From Hirundichthys speculiger (lineage: Eukaryota > Chordata > Actinopteri > Beloniformes > Exocoetidae), in contig JAGFBZ010001936.1 in the NCBI GenBank assembly GCA_018398805.1, forward strand, positions 1 through 64,000: a DNA stretch of 64,000 nucleotides. Reading direction: 5' to 3'. Positions 34,585-46,908 of the stretch are shown piece after piece. The position numbers and the translations under genes were made by a program. The notes under the pieces were generated by a model. That model made no database searches. It was not told the DNA's origin and saw only the letters and a list, made by a program, of their open reading frames with translations. Within the stretch, counting starts at the first letter, position 1; each line of letters begins with the position of its first letter.

Positions 34585-34621
34585 CGAAGTGTCTTCGTAG
34601 GGTGGGGGGGCATCTCTGCGT

Positions 34622-34860
34622 TATGGTAAATGGACTTACATTTCTATAGCGCTTTTCTAGTCTACTGACCACTCAAAGCACATTCACGCACACATTCAGA
34701 CACTGATGGCCGAGGCTATCATGCAAGGCGCCGCATGCTCACCAGGAGCAATTTGGGGTTCAGTACGGCGTGTAGCCATGGGAATCGAACTGGCAACTTT
34801 CAGGTTACCGGACAACCTGAGCCCGGTCGTCACACATGTAGACGACCTGATTTCTGAGCA
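34622..34860. repeat. dispersed teleost repeat
   Basis: ATGGTAAATGGACTTACATT...TATAGCGCTTTTCTAGTCTA is the start of a retroposon-like repeat widespread in teleosts. Recognition is by motif only. Confidence 0.5.
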
Positions 34861-34899
34861 TAAACTAGGCTTTAACCAGAGGACCCAGATGCTTTAAGA

Positions 34900-35109
34900 C
34901 AGGGGTGCCCAATCCTGTTCCTCGAAAACCCCTATCCAACATGTTTTAGTGGTTTCCCAGCTTCAACACACCTGATTCTAATTAATGGTCGTTATCAGGT
35001 TTTCATCAAAGTCTGCAGAAGTCTGATGAAGACACAGCCACTTGTATCACAGTGTGCTAAAGCAGAGAAACATCTAAAACCTGCCGAGGACCACGATTGG
35101 GCACCCATG
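34900..35109. mobile_element. short hAT MITE
   Basis: Left end CAGGGGTGCCCAATCCTGTT, right end (inverted) CATGGGTGCCCAATCGTGGT. Flanks CTTTAAGA and CTTCAAGA agree at 7 of 8. Confidence 0.75.
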
Positions 35110-36828
35110 CTTCAAGAGCTAGAAACCGATCAAGAAGAGGCGGGTGTCAACCAGTGACTTATAGGTGCTTCAGGCTGCTTCATGTGACTGGTCTTTCCCC
35201 AAAACATTCCCAGACCAGCACAAAAAGCCACGTCATCTCCAGAGTGAGAGTGATTATGCTCTGCTAGGTCTTCTTCCACAGCTCCGGAGCCGTCGTGACA
35301 GCGCTGAGGACTAAGTAGCCAAAGTGATGACATCTAGCCGCTGGCTGAGGCCGACGTTTGACAATGTTTGCCATCTACTAGTCACTTCTAGTCACGAGCC
35401 GCTGATCTGTAAGGAGTTCCTGGTCTTTGTCTGCGTCGATGGGGTTCAATGGGAGATATAGATAAAAGCGCACATTAGGAACCTGATCTTCAGTCCAATA
35501 TAGAACAGGGATCATGTGCATTTTTTTTTTTTCTGTTCCTGGAACATGAAGTCATCATAGCTTTAATCTCCCCCACCTCCCATGAAGCTTCCTGCTCCAT
35601 CAGTGGCCATCGAAGTGATTAGAGAGGACGGTCGGATGGAGCAGAGAAAGAGAGAGAGAGACGGACGGGGAGATGGAAACTAAGAGAGACAAATTAATAG
35701 CAATAATTTCTGCTGGTGCTCGGAGAGAAAAATTAGACCCAACAACCCCTAATAATCTTTTGGTGACAGGCTACGAAAATAGACACTTGATGAGCCTTTT
35801 TCTCCCCCTGGAGGAGCCGGCGTTAGTCAGTGTTGTTTAGCTCAGCTCCATGAAAGACGTTTATGACAAGACTGTTAATATTAAAGCGATATTTTATAGA
35901 CGGAATATATGCAGCCTGAAGCCAAAGATACATCATGCTTACTGTTTTTTCCCTTTTAAACAACTGTTGAATGTAAAGAGGCACTGATATCACTATGAAA
36001 TACATATAAAATATTCATAATTCCAGTTACAGTTTTCCAATAAATATGAGCTTTTCACATCTGAATTGGAAGTATAACTTTGAAATTACAGCACTTTAGT
36101 TACCAGAAGGCTTAAATGTGATTTGCAAATAAAAAAAGAAATAACTGAGATGTGATATTTGATAGTTTTCCGAGAATCTTGTGTGGAACTCACGGACACC
36201 CTTGTTTGTGCTTGCTTTATCTTTCGTTTGCTGTTTTGTTTGAGAGTCTGAAATGCATCCTGACCGGGTTCAGATCGAGTCGGCGAACTGCAGAATAATC
36301 CTCTGCTTTGCATTCATCCACCTGCTTCTGTCGCATCACCGCTGAACCCTGGAGACCCGGGGTCGCCGGAGGCCGAGCATGTCCGTGCCGTCCGACTGCT
36401 TCCACTTGTTTTACTGGGGATGTTATTTGTTTCAAATCACGAGCTTTTCTAAAGCTTCTTTATTCTTGGTTTTTCTCATACAAGCTGATCTTGTTTTCAT
36501 CTTCTAGAATTATTATTTTTTTCCAGGAACTGCTTTTTTTCCATTTAGCTTGATCTGGCCTTGCACCTCGCAGTGAAGTTTCCGTTCGTGCTCTGAAGTC
36601 TTCTCTTAACTTTGGATAATGAATTGTCGACACCCTGATGTGTGTTCTTCACTTAGCGGGATGCGATTAAGATGTTTCTCTTTGTCTCTGTCTGTTGTGG
36701 ATTCACAGCCTTAAAGATGAAATATTGAAGGAATAATCCATAAATGTCCACGAAATACCTTCTGAGTCAGTTGGTCTAAGACTATCAACCCCCCGAAATC
36801 GCGCATCTCTTGTCCAATTTAACCATTA
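35110..36828. other. intron, unique
   Basis: T-run at 35519-35531 and an AG-rich stretch near 35646-35660; nothing else supported. Confidence 0.35.
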
Positions 36829-37564
36829 GGGCCCGATCTTCCTAAAGCCGCTATTAAGGGATAGCGGGTAGCGGGTAGCTATCCCACCTGTGCTACCCGC
36901 TACATTATGCATAGGAGTGGTTAGAGCGTTCCACCTGTTAAACCAATCAGTGCGTCAGTAGCCATTGCCTTTAAGAGCAGGTTGCGCTACCTGCAAACCG
37001 CTATGGAGCGTCTTTTCATCCAGATCGGAGCAGCTCGTCTGGGACTCTGCTGTAGAGCTTCCTCCTCCTCCTCTGCACTGATATATACATATAAATATTT
37101 CTACAAAAACAATTCCTATCGGCAACCTGAAAGTCCCAGATAGTCGGTGTCCTCCCAGTAAACACACTCTGGTCGTCTATGGTTTAACTGGCGAGCAAGC
37201 CGTTTAAGACGATCTCTGCTATTTTCTCAGGGGTTCAACTGAGGCCAAATCACGCTTTTTATACAAGAGTTATTTCGAGAGGTAGAGCCATTTGTGCACG
37301 TCATCATGTGACCAGGTGGACGCACATTGATGCCATTTGGACGCACTTATGTACGCGCCAACATGCGGCGTGTACCCGCAACCCATGATCGCAAGATACC
37401 GAGTTTGCGGAAAGGGCAAAAGACACGCCCATTAACCACACCTACAATGTGAGTAAGGGAGTCGACATAGCTTCAGCGAGCAGAAGATTGCATTAGCGGT
37501 TAACAGAGTTTCCTATACCCGCAATTAGCGGGTAGCGGCTAGCGGGAGGTGTATGATCGGCACC
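36829..37564. mobile_element. PIF/Harbinger-like element, TSD TTA
   Basis: Ends GGGCCCGATC and, inverted, GGTGCCGATC, with TTA on both sides (36826-36828 and 37565-37567), the target duplication of PIF/Harbinger. Both subterminal regions contain AGCGGGTAGCGG-type repeats. Non-autonomous. Confidence 0.7.
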
Positions 37565-39514
37565 TTAGTGTTCTCAAATCTGAGTGTCCATCCATCCATC
37601 CATCCAGAGATATACATCCTCTGGTGTGGGCCTCACCCCAGATGGTCATGCTGGAAACACCTCCTTAGGAAGGTGTCCAGGATGCATCCTAACCTGATAC
37701 CTGAGTTGGTTCCCCTCAAAGTGCACGAGAAGGTGACTCTGCTCCAAGCCCTCTCCTAAGTAAGCCTCTCCTAAGCCATACTCACTAAAGTATTAAGAAA
37801 AATAGTCAAAACTGTGTCATCATGAAGACATTTTCAGAACTAACTGTATGATTAGTTGTGCTGGGTTACATAACAGCTGAAGCAATTAAGTTCCTAAGCA
37901 GAGCTTGGAGTGGCTCCCTGTTCCCCCCCCCCGTCATTCTTAGCCTTTTCTCAGATGCACTCAATCCTGCCCCCCCCCCCCCCCCCACCGCTTCAGTGCT
38001 ATAAGGAGAAGTAGATCGTACTCTATATAGCTGCCACATCTCATCAACCAGACCATGCCTCAAAAAACCGAACATGCAGTGTGTCTGGGAAAAGAGAAGG
38101 GAAGTAAGACTGGGTGGAGGGTTGGGGGGGGGGGGGGGTGTAATCAAATCTCATAAATAGTAGGGAGCAGAGTTCTGCTGAAACAAATTAAGTTCTTCAA
38201 AGATGGGTTACTTCTTTTGTGTGAATTGAAAAAAAAACACAACTAAAGATCTGTAGCAACTCTTTTCTGTGATAAATAGATGTTTGGGAGCTGAATCCTG
38301 CAGACAGACGCCCGCTGAAATCTGAAGAGACAACGTGATCAGCGGGATGATGATCCCGACACGTGGAACTGGAAGCTGTGATGTTTTCGGCGGCGAGCCT
38401 TCCCGACGCTCTGCCTCGGCGAGAGGGAAAAGACTTCAAAACAGGACGGGCTGCGTTTGTACCTGGTGCTCGCTCAGACGGTTGCGTTTCTATGGTAATC
38501 TAAAGCAGAGACACCCGTGAGACGGCAGCGAGCAGCGTGTTGCCTTAAAAGGATCATTTTAGACCGCGAGCACCGACTGCACCCACAGAAAATGCAGCCG
38601 TTTGCTTTTTCTTTTTTTTTTTTCTTCCCAAAAGATCAATTTAGCCCACTTCAGTGTGTGGAATCAATGCATTATTTTAATGTGTAAAATGATAAATGAT
38701 CAACATGATTTAACGGCTAAACCGCTGGCATCCTGTGGCGAGCTAAAACAAAACGCTGACATGGATTCACAACTCACCTCGCAGAGCAAGGATAAAGATT
38801 CAATTTTTTTTTTTGCGTTAATGCCTTTCGGGTTCGTGGATGTTTTTCATCTGAAAGTCGGTGGGACTTCTGGAATTTATTAGAAAACACATAAAACAGA
38901 AGTTATCTGTTGTTACCTCAGGTTTCTGCGCACCGCCAGGCAGCAAATATACATACGGGAAAGCAAAATGATGACATTCTTTTATCGCGGCGAAGAAACG
39001 AACCCTGAACAACATTAACATTTCAGCTGATGGATGGTCCTGCGATTCTGGCCTCGAGCAAAAACTGATGAGGGATTCGAGGGGGATGGGGGGGGGGGGG
39101 GTGTGCAACCCTTCATTCTCCTCATCTTTCCATCACTCTGTGCCTCCCTCGTTCTCTCCCCGGAGGCCGGAGGCTCGTGTTACAGCATTACAGCCTGCGG
39201 CGCTTCCTGCGAGGGTCACATTGGGTCGACCGACAGGACCGGGAGCCTTATTGAAACGGAGGCGGATCCTCCTGAAAGCGCAGAGGTTTATCATTACTTT
39301 TAAAAATGGTTGGAAAATAAAGAAGAAGCCTGAAACCCGGCTGATTTAGTTGGTGCACGTGATCATTATGAAATAGGTTTGACTGGAGGGAGCCTTGCAG
39401 CAAGTGTCATCAGCTTCAAAACGTCCCGCCTGCTGTCATTGTGGTGCATATTTCATTTACCCCCGTCAGTGTTTATTCTTATGTCTTTAAAGATCTTTAC
39501 AAATTCTGATCGTG
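37565..39514. other. intron with C/G homopolymers
   Basis: C-runs at 37925-37932 and 37971-37986, G-runs near 38126-38138 and 39089-39100. (CATC)n at about 37590-37606. No gene supported. Confidence 0.4.
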
Positions 39515-40900
39515 AGACAGAAAGTGTCAGAGATTTACTTTGGGGCTACACCATGAAGAGACTTGTACACTAGTAGAGCTGTTTTAAAGTCTATTCTCTG
39601 AGTGACAGGAAGCCAGAGACCTCAGAACTGGACTAATATGGTCGTATTTCCTGGTTCTAGTCAGGACCAGTGCAGAGACCTCAGAACTGGACTAATATGG
39701 TCGTATTTCCTGGTTCTAGTCAGGACCAGTGCAGAGACCTCAGGACTGGACTAATATGGTCGTATTTCCTGGTTCTAGTCAGGACCAGTGCAGAGACCTC
39801 AGGACTGGACTAATATGGTCGTATTTCCTGGTTCTAGTCAGGACCAGTGCAGAGACCTCAGGACTGGACTAATATGGTCGTATTTCCTGGTTCTAGTCAG
39901 GACCAGGTGCAGAGACCTCAGGACTGGACTAATATGGTCGTATTTCCTGGTTCTAGTCAGGACCAGTGCAGAGACCTCAGGACTGGACTAATATGGTCGT
40001 ATTTCCTGGTTCTAGTCAGGACCAGTGCAGAGACCTCAGGACTGGACTGATATGGTCGTATTTCCTGGTTCTAGTCAGGACCAGTGCAGAGACCTCAGGA
40101 CTGGACTGATATGGTCGTATTTCCTGGTTCTAGTCAGGACCAGTGCAGAGACCTCAGGACTGGACTGATATGGTCGTATTTCCTGGTTCTAGTCAGGACC
40201 AGTGCAGAGACCTCAGGACTGGACTAATATGGTTCGTATCTCCTGGTTCTAGTCAGGACCAGTGCAGAGACCTCAGGACTGGACTAATATGGTCGTATCT
40301 CCTGGTTCTAGTCAGGACCAGTGCAGAGTCCTCAGGACTGGACTAATATAGTCGTATTTCCTGGTTCTAGTCAGGACCAGTGCAGAGACCTCAGGACTGG
40401 ACTAATATGGTCGTATTTCCTGGTTCTAGTCAGGACCAGTGCAGAGACCTCAGGACTGGACTAATATGGTCGTATTTCCTGGTTCTAGTCAGGACCAGTG
40501 CAGAGACCTCAGGACTGGACTAATATGGTCGTATTTCCTGGTTCTAGTCAGGATTTGTGCAGCAGCGTTCTGGATGTACTGCAGCTGTCTTACAGCTGGT
40601 TTAGAGCCCAGGGAGCAGGCCGTTACAGTAGTCTAACCTGGTGGAGACCAACGCATGGATTAGTCTTTCTAAATCTTGATTAGACACTATTCCTTTGATT
40701 CTGGCAATGTTTTTTAGATGGTAAAAAGCCGCTGATGTTATTGCTTTAATGTGGCTGTTAAAGTTCAAGTCTGAATCCAATATTACCCCTAAATTTCTGA
40801 CCTGATTTTTAGGTTCTAGAGAGTAAAGATTGAACAATAGGGGTCCCAGGATTGACCCCTGGGGAACCCCACAGGTCATTTTATTTGTTGGAAATACAAC
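39515..40900 (-). mobile_element. L2-type LINE fragment, copy 2, internally deleted, with minisatellite
   Basis: Same family as 31164-32705. On the minus strand [13 protein letters not shown] is now joined to a downstream coding part (VRNLGVILDSDLNFNSHIKA), and the piece with YADD that copy 1 keeps is missing (about 240 bp). The 3' tail is also missing. A 59-bp unit is repeated 16 times. Confidence 0.8.
39615..40560. repeat. 59-bp minisatellite, 16 units
   Basis: Unit AGAGACCTCAGGACTGGACT...GGACCAGTGC repeated head-to-tail, far more uniform than the array in copy 1. Variants are limited to single bases (for example aactgg in units 1-2, ctgata in units 8-10, one extra G near 39906, TGGTTCG near 40232). 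Confidence 0.97.
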
Positions 40901-43900
40901 AAATAATACGAGCGCGTGCACGTGAAAACGGGCGCATGCGTCACGTGCACCGGTGTGTGTGAGGCGTTATTCCCAGCAACGTCACTGAGGACGTTTATTC
41001 CTAATAAAGGAGGACTTACAGCACTTAGAGCGCATGCATGCGTGTGCACTTACGCCTATTAACAGGGAGCCTGGTGACATCAAAAGCAGAAAGGGTGGTG
41101 CAGTTTTGCATGTGCACGTGATGTTCATGGAGGGGCGTTTCTCCAGCTGAATCATTTGGATGCTTCACCTTTTTTATGATCAGGTGCAACTTGCAGGCAG
41201 ATCCATAAAACAGACTGATCTCTCCTGCAATCAGTCTGCGTCGTCCCCGGACTGTTACTGGCATCAGCACACGACAGCGCTCGTGGCGTTCAACCCTCTC
41301 GCACATCAGATCATTTCCTGATTATTGTTCAACTGACACAAAGACTCATTTCTGTTTTTGTCTCGTCTGCACCAGCGACTCCTGCAAGCCAAGTTCTTCA
41401 GGAGAGAAAATATCGAAGGGATACAGTCGGTAACTCAACCAGCATCAACCTTTTCAGCGTTCGCAGTAACCAACTGGATCGTCTCCAGTCTTGTTTCTGG
41501 CTCTGTGAGCTTCTAAGAGGTCATGAAGTGCTTAAAGCTAAATGCTGGTATGTTGAATATTAATACGAATAAAGAATGTTAAAGGACACATATTCCAGCG
41601 GTTGCAATGAAGTGTCTGCAACAAATACTAGAAATACGCGACAAAATCAAACCACATCTTCCTCTTCTGTTCAAAGGAGGTGATAATTAGAATAAATTGA
41701 TCACTGTCGTCAATTTGCCAGAGTGACAATTCATTTTATTTTAAATTTCTGTTTTGTTCTGCCTTTCTGTGCCCATATTCTGTTATTATGAGCCGTTTTA
41801 ATTTTTCATTAGCCAGACTGAATTATCGTTGCAGATATCTGTAAGACAAGAAAACAAAAGGACAGTTATCCTCAACGTCGTCCTTTCAGGGATAAACGAG
41901 GTTTCACATTACAGACATCTATAATTCAGCTGTAAATATCTGCAGCTGAATTATAATGATCCATAATGTCAGTTTCTGATATCTGCAGCTGAGATTGTAC
42001 CCAGACATACTTTTCCCCGGAACAACATGACCGACTTCATTCTGTAATTTTGGCTGCATTTTACGTCAAGAAAAAGAAAATCAGGACCTCGAGTTATTAT
42101 GTCAATCTAGTGTAATAATTACCACTTAAATAGTCCACTAAAAGTTAAATATTAACTTTTTTTTTACTAGTTTCTAAGCAAAAGTTAATCAGCTGAGTTT
42201 TACACAAGCTGGACTCGATTATAATCATTTAATGAAATCTCAGACTTCAAGTAAAATGCAAATTGCATCTGTAACCTGTTTGAAACAGGATCATTTATTT
42301 ATTTATTTTTATATTTTTAAATGTGCGTGGCCACATAAATAAAGAATGAACCAAGAACCGTGATGGGAAAACTAACAACTTCAACATATTTAATTTAAAT
42401 AACTGGAAGAAAACTCACCTGTGGAACCGAACTGATGGTTAATTAACTTACTCACCGAAAATATTTGTACATTAAAAATGCTTTTAAAAATGGTTTTCTT
42501 CAGTATTTGAGTATCTGAAATCCAATTTGAGAACATCATTTATTAGCTTTAAAGTTATTCATCAGTCATTTAGAAACAAAGCGCTGACGCCCACTGATAC
42601 ATAATGACGTGATATTCTTGAACCAGCTGATAGAATGAATGTCGTTGACCACATTGGACACTTAATGGTCTCATACCATCGTATTTTCGTTAATTTTGTG
42701 GTGGTTTCTAGTCTGAAATAATGCCCTGAGAGTTAGTTTCAGTGAAAAATATGCTACGATTGTCTTGTTTCAAGCTGTTTTAGTTTGGTGAAAACGAGGG
42801 CGGGGATGGTACAAGAGGATTCTTATTGATATTAATGAGATGCAAACGTCTGTCCTCTGATTGGCTGATAGCACTGTGACGCTGCCTCTAGTAGGTTCTC
42901 CTTCAGTTGGTTTCCATCAACATAGAGATAACCAGCAACAAATAGCAAAACACATGAAAAATATCTTCAGAGATACAGCCATATTTTTTTGATTCTGGAC
43001 AAAAAAACTCTGGAAGATTATAGATTTATCAAGCTAACGTTACTCTCTGGGTAGAAGTTACCGAGTGGTTCTGGACAACGTTAACAAACCTACAGCTCGT
43101 CCCGGTGTCATCATGCTATAGAATATTAACGAGTAGAAAAACAGGCTTCTGAAACACCAACCGTAGTTGGAAAAAAATAGTTTTTTTACTTACTTCCAGC
43201 CTGTGAGCTGGTTGTCTAGATTTGTTGTTGTTGCAAACAGCACAGCTACGAACTTTCTCTGCCATGTTTCTGAATCGTTAGCGCCTCTTTATTCGCTTGT
43301 TAGCGACCTATCAAAATAAGCTCTGCTTCCTGCCTGCAGACAATGTTTTTCCGGGGGCGGGGTTACGAACCACCGCATAGCTAATGTTCAATGTGACGTA
43401 GCCTGGTACGGCTTGTCCGATCCGCTTGTGTTTCTGGCTGTTTCCTATCACAGGCTGAAACAGACTAAAGAGGTAAGAGACCATTTTGAAGTTGAGCATG
43501 CAACTTGAACTGACCAACGGTAATAAAAAAAAAAAAAAAGTATTAAACGGTTTGTTGAGAAAGGAGACCTTTAAAGGAATCACAGAAGGACTTCTGGGAT
43601 GTTTGCAGGTCAGTCAGATGAGCCTCCAGCTGTTTGATGTCAGTAAACGTCATAGTTTCTGGTTCCATTCCTGTTTTTTAGCTGCTTTACAATTACAACA
43701 GTTCAACACTTTAAAAATGTGACCGCAAAAAAAAGAAGAAGAAAAAAAAGGGTGAATGGTTGTCACTCAAACCACGTATGTGTGTTCAGTCAGGGGGAAA
43801 GTTTACTTTAAATGTGAGGCATATTTTGTTCCTGAAAATGCCGGCCTGTCACCTCCCCGCCGAAGATCGTCTCGACGGCGACGCATCGGTGCCGCGGACG

Positions 43901-44381
43901 AAACAAAAGGCAGAAACGTCTCCGCTCACCGGAGAAACGGCAGCACGATATGAAAACACTCAGAAATAATGACAACCTGGCATTATTAAAGCAAAGGGTC
44001 CAGACAAGCAGCCGTCATGTTGTGAATAATCGCTGGTCCTCGGAGGGAACGACTGATTCATTCACCGCCAGAATAAAAAACAACAACAACAACAAGAAAA
44101 CAAAAGACAACACCAAAGAACCCCTCCATTAGTGTCATGGAAGTAAAAGTCTTCTCCACAGCGCGTTATGCAACCAACAGAGCCTTTCTGTCGACGGCAG
44201 CGTTGAATACGTTAATAAAAGGCTGGTTCTGAGCAGAAACCCAGCGGAGCTGCAGGCGGATGTCAGTCCGTCACCCAGAATGCACTGCGGAGAGCACAAG
44301 CTCGCATATTTTCTCCCTGCAAAGCGGCGCCGTTAGTTTGCTTCGACGGGCGGTGAAACGGCATAATAACTGGAGCACCCA

Positions 44382-44382
<1 letters not shown>
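40901..44382. other. intron, unique
   Basis: About 3.5 kb without recognised element ends or coding pieces; an A-run at 43525-43539. The stretch 41020-41320 has alternating CGTGCA words. Contains nothing I can name. Confidence 0.35.

Positions 44383-44420
<38 letters not shown>
44383..44420. repeat. poly-C run (38 nt)
   Basis: Longest homopolymer of the window; G38 in the gene's sense orientation. Confidence 0.9.
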
Positions 44421-45080
44421 ACAGGCGGTGCAGACGAGCGGCAGCAGAATTAGAACGCGGCCTTCCTGAAGGCCGAGGCGTCGGAAAAGACGAGATCAAT
44501 AACGGCAGAGAACCCATGCCGGGAGCGGTTGTTTTTAGATTTACAGCGGGGGTGAACCTCTCTGGGCAGCTGCAGCACATCGCTTGGAGAACTTAACAGT
44601 CCTGCCTAGGTGTGTTTGGACAACAGCGCGTCTCCTGGGGCTGGAGGTGGCCTCGGGTCATGACCTCGCAGCACAGAAAACGAAGTGCCATTGTGGCTTC
44701 AAATCCAAATAAAACGAGATCTCTGACGGAAACCTGCAGCGTCTCGGACCTGCGTGGAAGCCGTGTCGCTAGCGCATAAAACTGAATAAACCACCTGCGA
44801 TTGCAGAGCGATATCTTGAAGCCCGCGGGGGGCGCATTTGTTCGCCGCTGCAGCCAGACATCAATACAGCATCAGTAACAACAGACTCCCCGTCGAGCTT
44901 TGGCCACGGGATGAAAAGAAGCATGAAAAAAAAAATCATAAAAATATGAGCAAAGACAGAGATGGATAGAAGGAATGAGCGTGCAACTGAGCTGATTAAT
45001 AATGACTGGAGATGAGTGGTGGAGATGACAAAAGAAGGAGCTGCACTGGTCCTCTTAGCAGCCAGGTGCAGCGAGATGCT
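44421..45080. other. intron, unique
   Basis: GC-moderate unique sequence up to the hAT insertion; nothing supported. Confidence 0.35.
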
Positions 45081-45675
45081 TAGGGCTGTAGCGATACACT
45101 AATCTGGCGATACGATACGATACACGATATTCGGCTCACGATATGATATATATCGATATTCATCTCACAATACAATTACATCATTTTCTGATCAGTTTCA
45201 TTTATTTAAACAGTGTAAATTGTTGCTTGCAAGCTAAAAAATTGATACTCTCTGGGGAAATAAAATATGGATATACAGTCATGGAAAAAATTATTAGACC
45301 ACCATTTTTTTTTCACTTTCTTGTTCATTTTAATACCTGGTACCACTAAACGTCATCATGTGACTAAAGCAGACAGAAAAGAAAACAGTGAATGCATAAA
45401 AGCAGTGTTTTTGGCAGTACAACGCCATAGCTATTGATGTAAAAACTTAAGTGATTTAGGTTATAATCAAGAAAACCACAGAAAATGGTAAGATATCAGC
45501 TCTTAAATAAAACTCTTATGAGCAATCTTTGTGGTTATCGTTATGTTTGTCCAAACAAATGTACCTTTAGTTGTACCAGGCATTAAAATGAACAAGAAAC
45601 TGAAGAAAACAAGGGTGGTCTAATAATTTTTTCCATGACTGTATATCGCAGAATCGATAAAATCGCTCAGCTCTA
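45081..45675. mobile_element. hAT element, CGATA family, TSD GAGATGCT, with nested MITE
   Basis: Left end TAGGGCTGTAGCGATACACT, inverted right end TAGAGCTGAGCGATTTTATC, perfect duplication GAGATGCT at 45073-45080 and 45676-45683. Opposite orientation to the copy at 19130. The 370-bp TA MITE (45274-45643) is inserted within it. Confidence 0.9.
45274..45643. mobile_element. 370-bp TA-flanked MITE, copy 1
   Basis: Both ends read TACAGTCATGGAAAAAATTA inward; inverted similarity continues for about 75 bp (through TTGTTCATTTTAATACCTGG). TA duplication. Same length as the other two copies. Confidence 0.9.
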
Positions 45676-45735
45676 GAGATGCTGTTTGTCACCTATAAAC
45701 AGGAGGATTAAACGCAATTTATGCGACTTCAGAAG

Positions 45736-45759
45736 TTCGAAGCCCCCCCCCCCCCCCCC
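45736..45759. repeat. poly-C run
   Basis: C-run of about 16 nt followed by TCCTCC. Confidence 0.75.
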
Positions 45760-46908
45760 TCCTCCCTGCTGAGTGTCCTGAGGGCTGAACTGTGCTCCTC
45801 TGTGACCGTCTAATGCCTCTGCCGTGCACGGTCTCTTTCATCTGAACTGCAGAGCTCCACTCCGGTGCCGACAGAATTAGACACTGACTCATGGATTTGA
45901 CTTGAGCTCAGGGCTGCAGGCTTGGAGGACTCTCTATAATGACATTGCAGTGGAAAGAGAGCGACCGGTGACTCAATCGAAATGTTTGCCGAATAACAAC
46001 AAAATCGTCGGAGGTGCGTGAAAAAGAGCGTTGTATCTTAAATTTCAAAGATCGAGCCATCTGAATATATAAAAAGGATCTGAAAGGAGCAGAGGATAGA
46101 AGGATTAAGCCTCAGATATTTTTGAACGCTTGATTTATTTGTGTTGTCGTGCGCCGTTTGGAAACAACATGAAGGGCTGCGTCAGTTTGCAGGACCCTTT
46201 TAAAAAAAGTCATAAATGAAGGAAGTTGTCAAAAATAAAAAAAAGATGCGGAGGCAAACAGACACAATTCTGACAGCAGCTTTTCTGTTTACTGCAGCGC
46301 ACAGATGTTTGACTGTTCTTCCTTAGAGTCGCACGTCGATGTCACTTCAAAAGCTCGATTTCCTTCATGAACGCAGATTTACAACGTTAGATAACCACCT
46401 CTGATGCCGGCGAATGACAGCAGATATCCAAAAGTGACGGGATACCAGGAGGCGATAAAGGGAAGCGAAAGTTTTTAGAGCTCCACTTGGAGGGAGGGGA
46501 TTAATTGAAAGTAATTAAGGATGTAACTTTCTCCCCAGGGACCAGTTCAAGCCTTCTCCCCCCCATCAATCAGCAGCTGTAAGTGGCAAGCCTAAACCAG
46601 CAGAGTCGCAGCACAGTGCGGACAGACACGCTTCTTAAGCAGCAGTCATTCATCATTCTGCCGAGCTGTGATGAAGTCAAAGGAATGTTCAAAGCTGAGC
46701 TGATGAGATACTGTCAGAAAAAAACCTGAACTGAGGCAAAAAAAACTGTTGCTGGAAACTGAGGAGGCAGGGACTCAAAGTTGAAGCTGCACAGATGAAA
46801 GCAGCCTTATGTAACACGAGAGCGCAAGTTGCTATCATGAATAAAGCCACTCTGTGTCGCAATACCACTTCTGACCACACGAGGGCAGCGTATCAGGGTA
46901 AAAGTTAA
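45760..46908. other. intron, unique
   Basis: No transposon ends or coding similarity seen. Confidence 0.35.

Noticed and set aside
39615..40560. CRISPR-like array of direct repeats
   Set aside because: Units are contiguous without unique spacers and sit inside a LINE in a vertebrate genome.
39788..40636. Several overlapping plus-strand frames repeating SSQDQCRDLRTGLIWSYFLV
   Set aside because: They are translations of the 59-bp minisatellite in successive frames, not a repeat protein.
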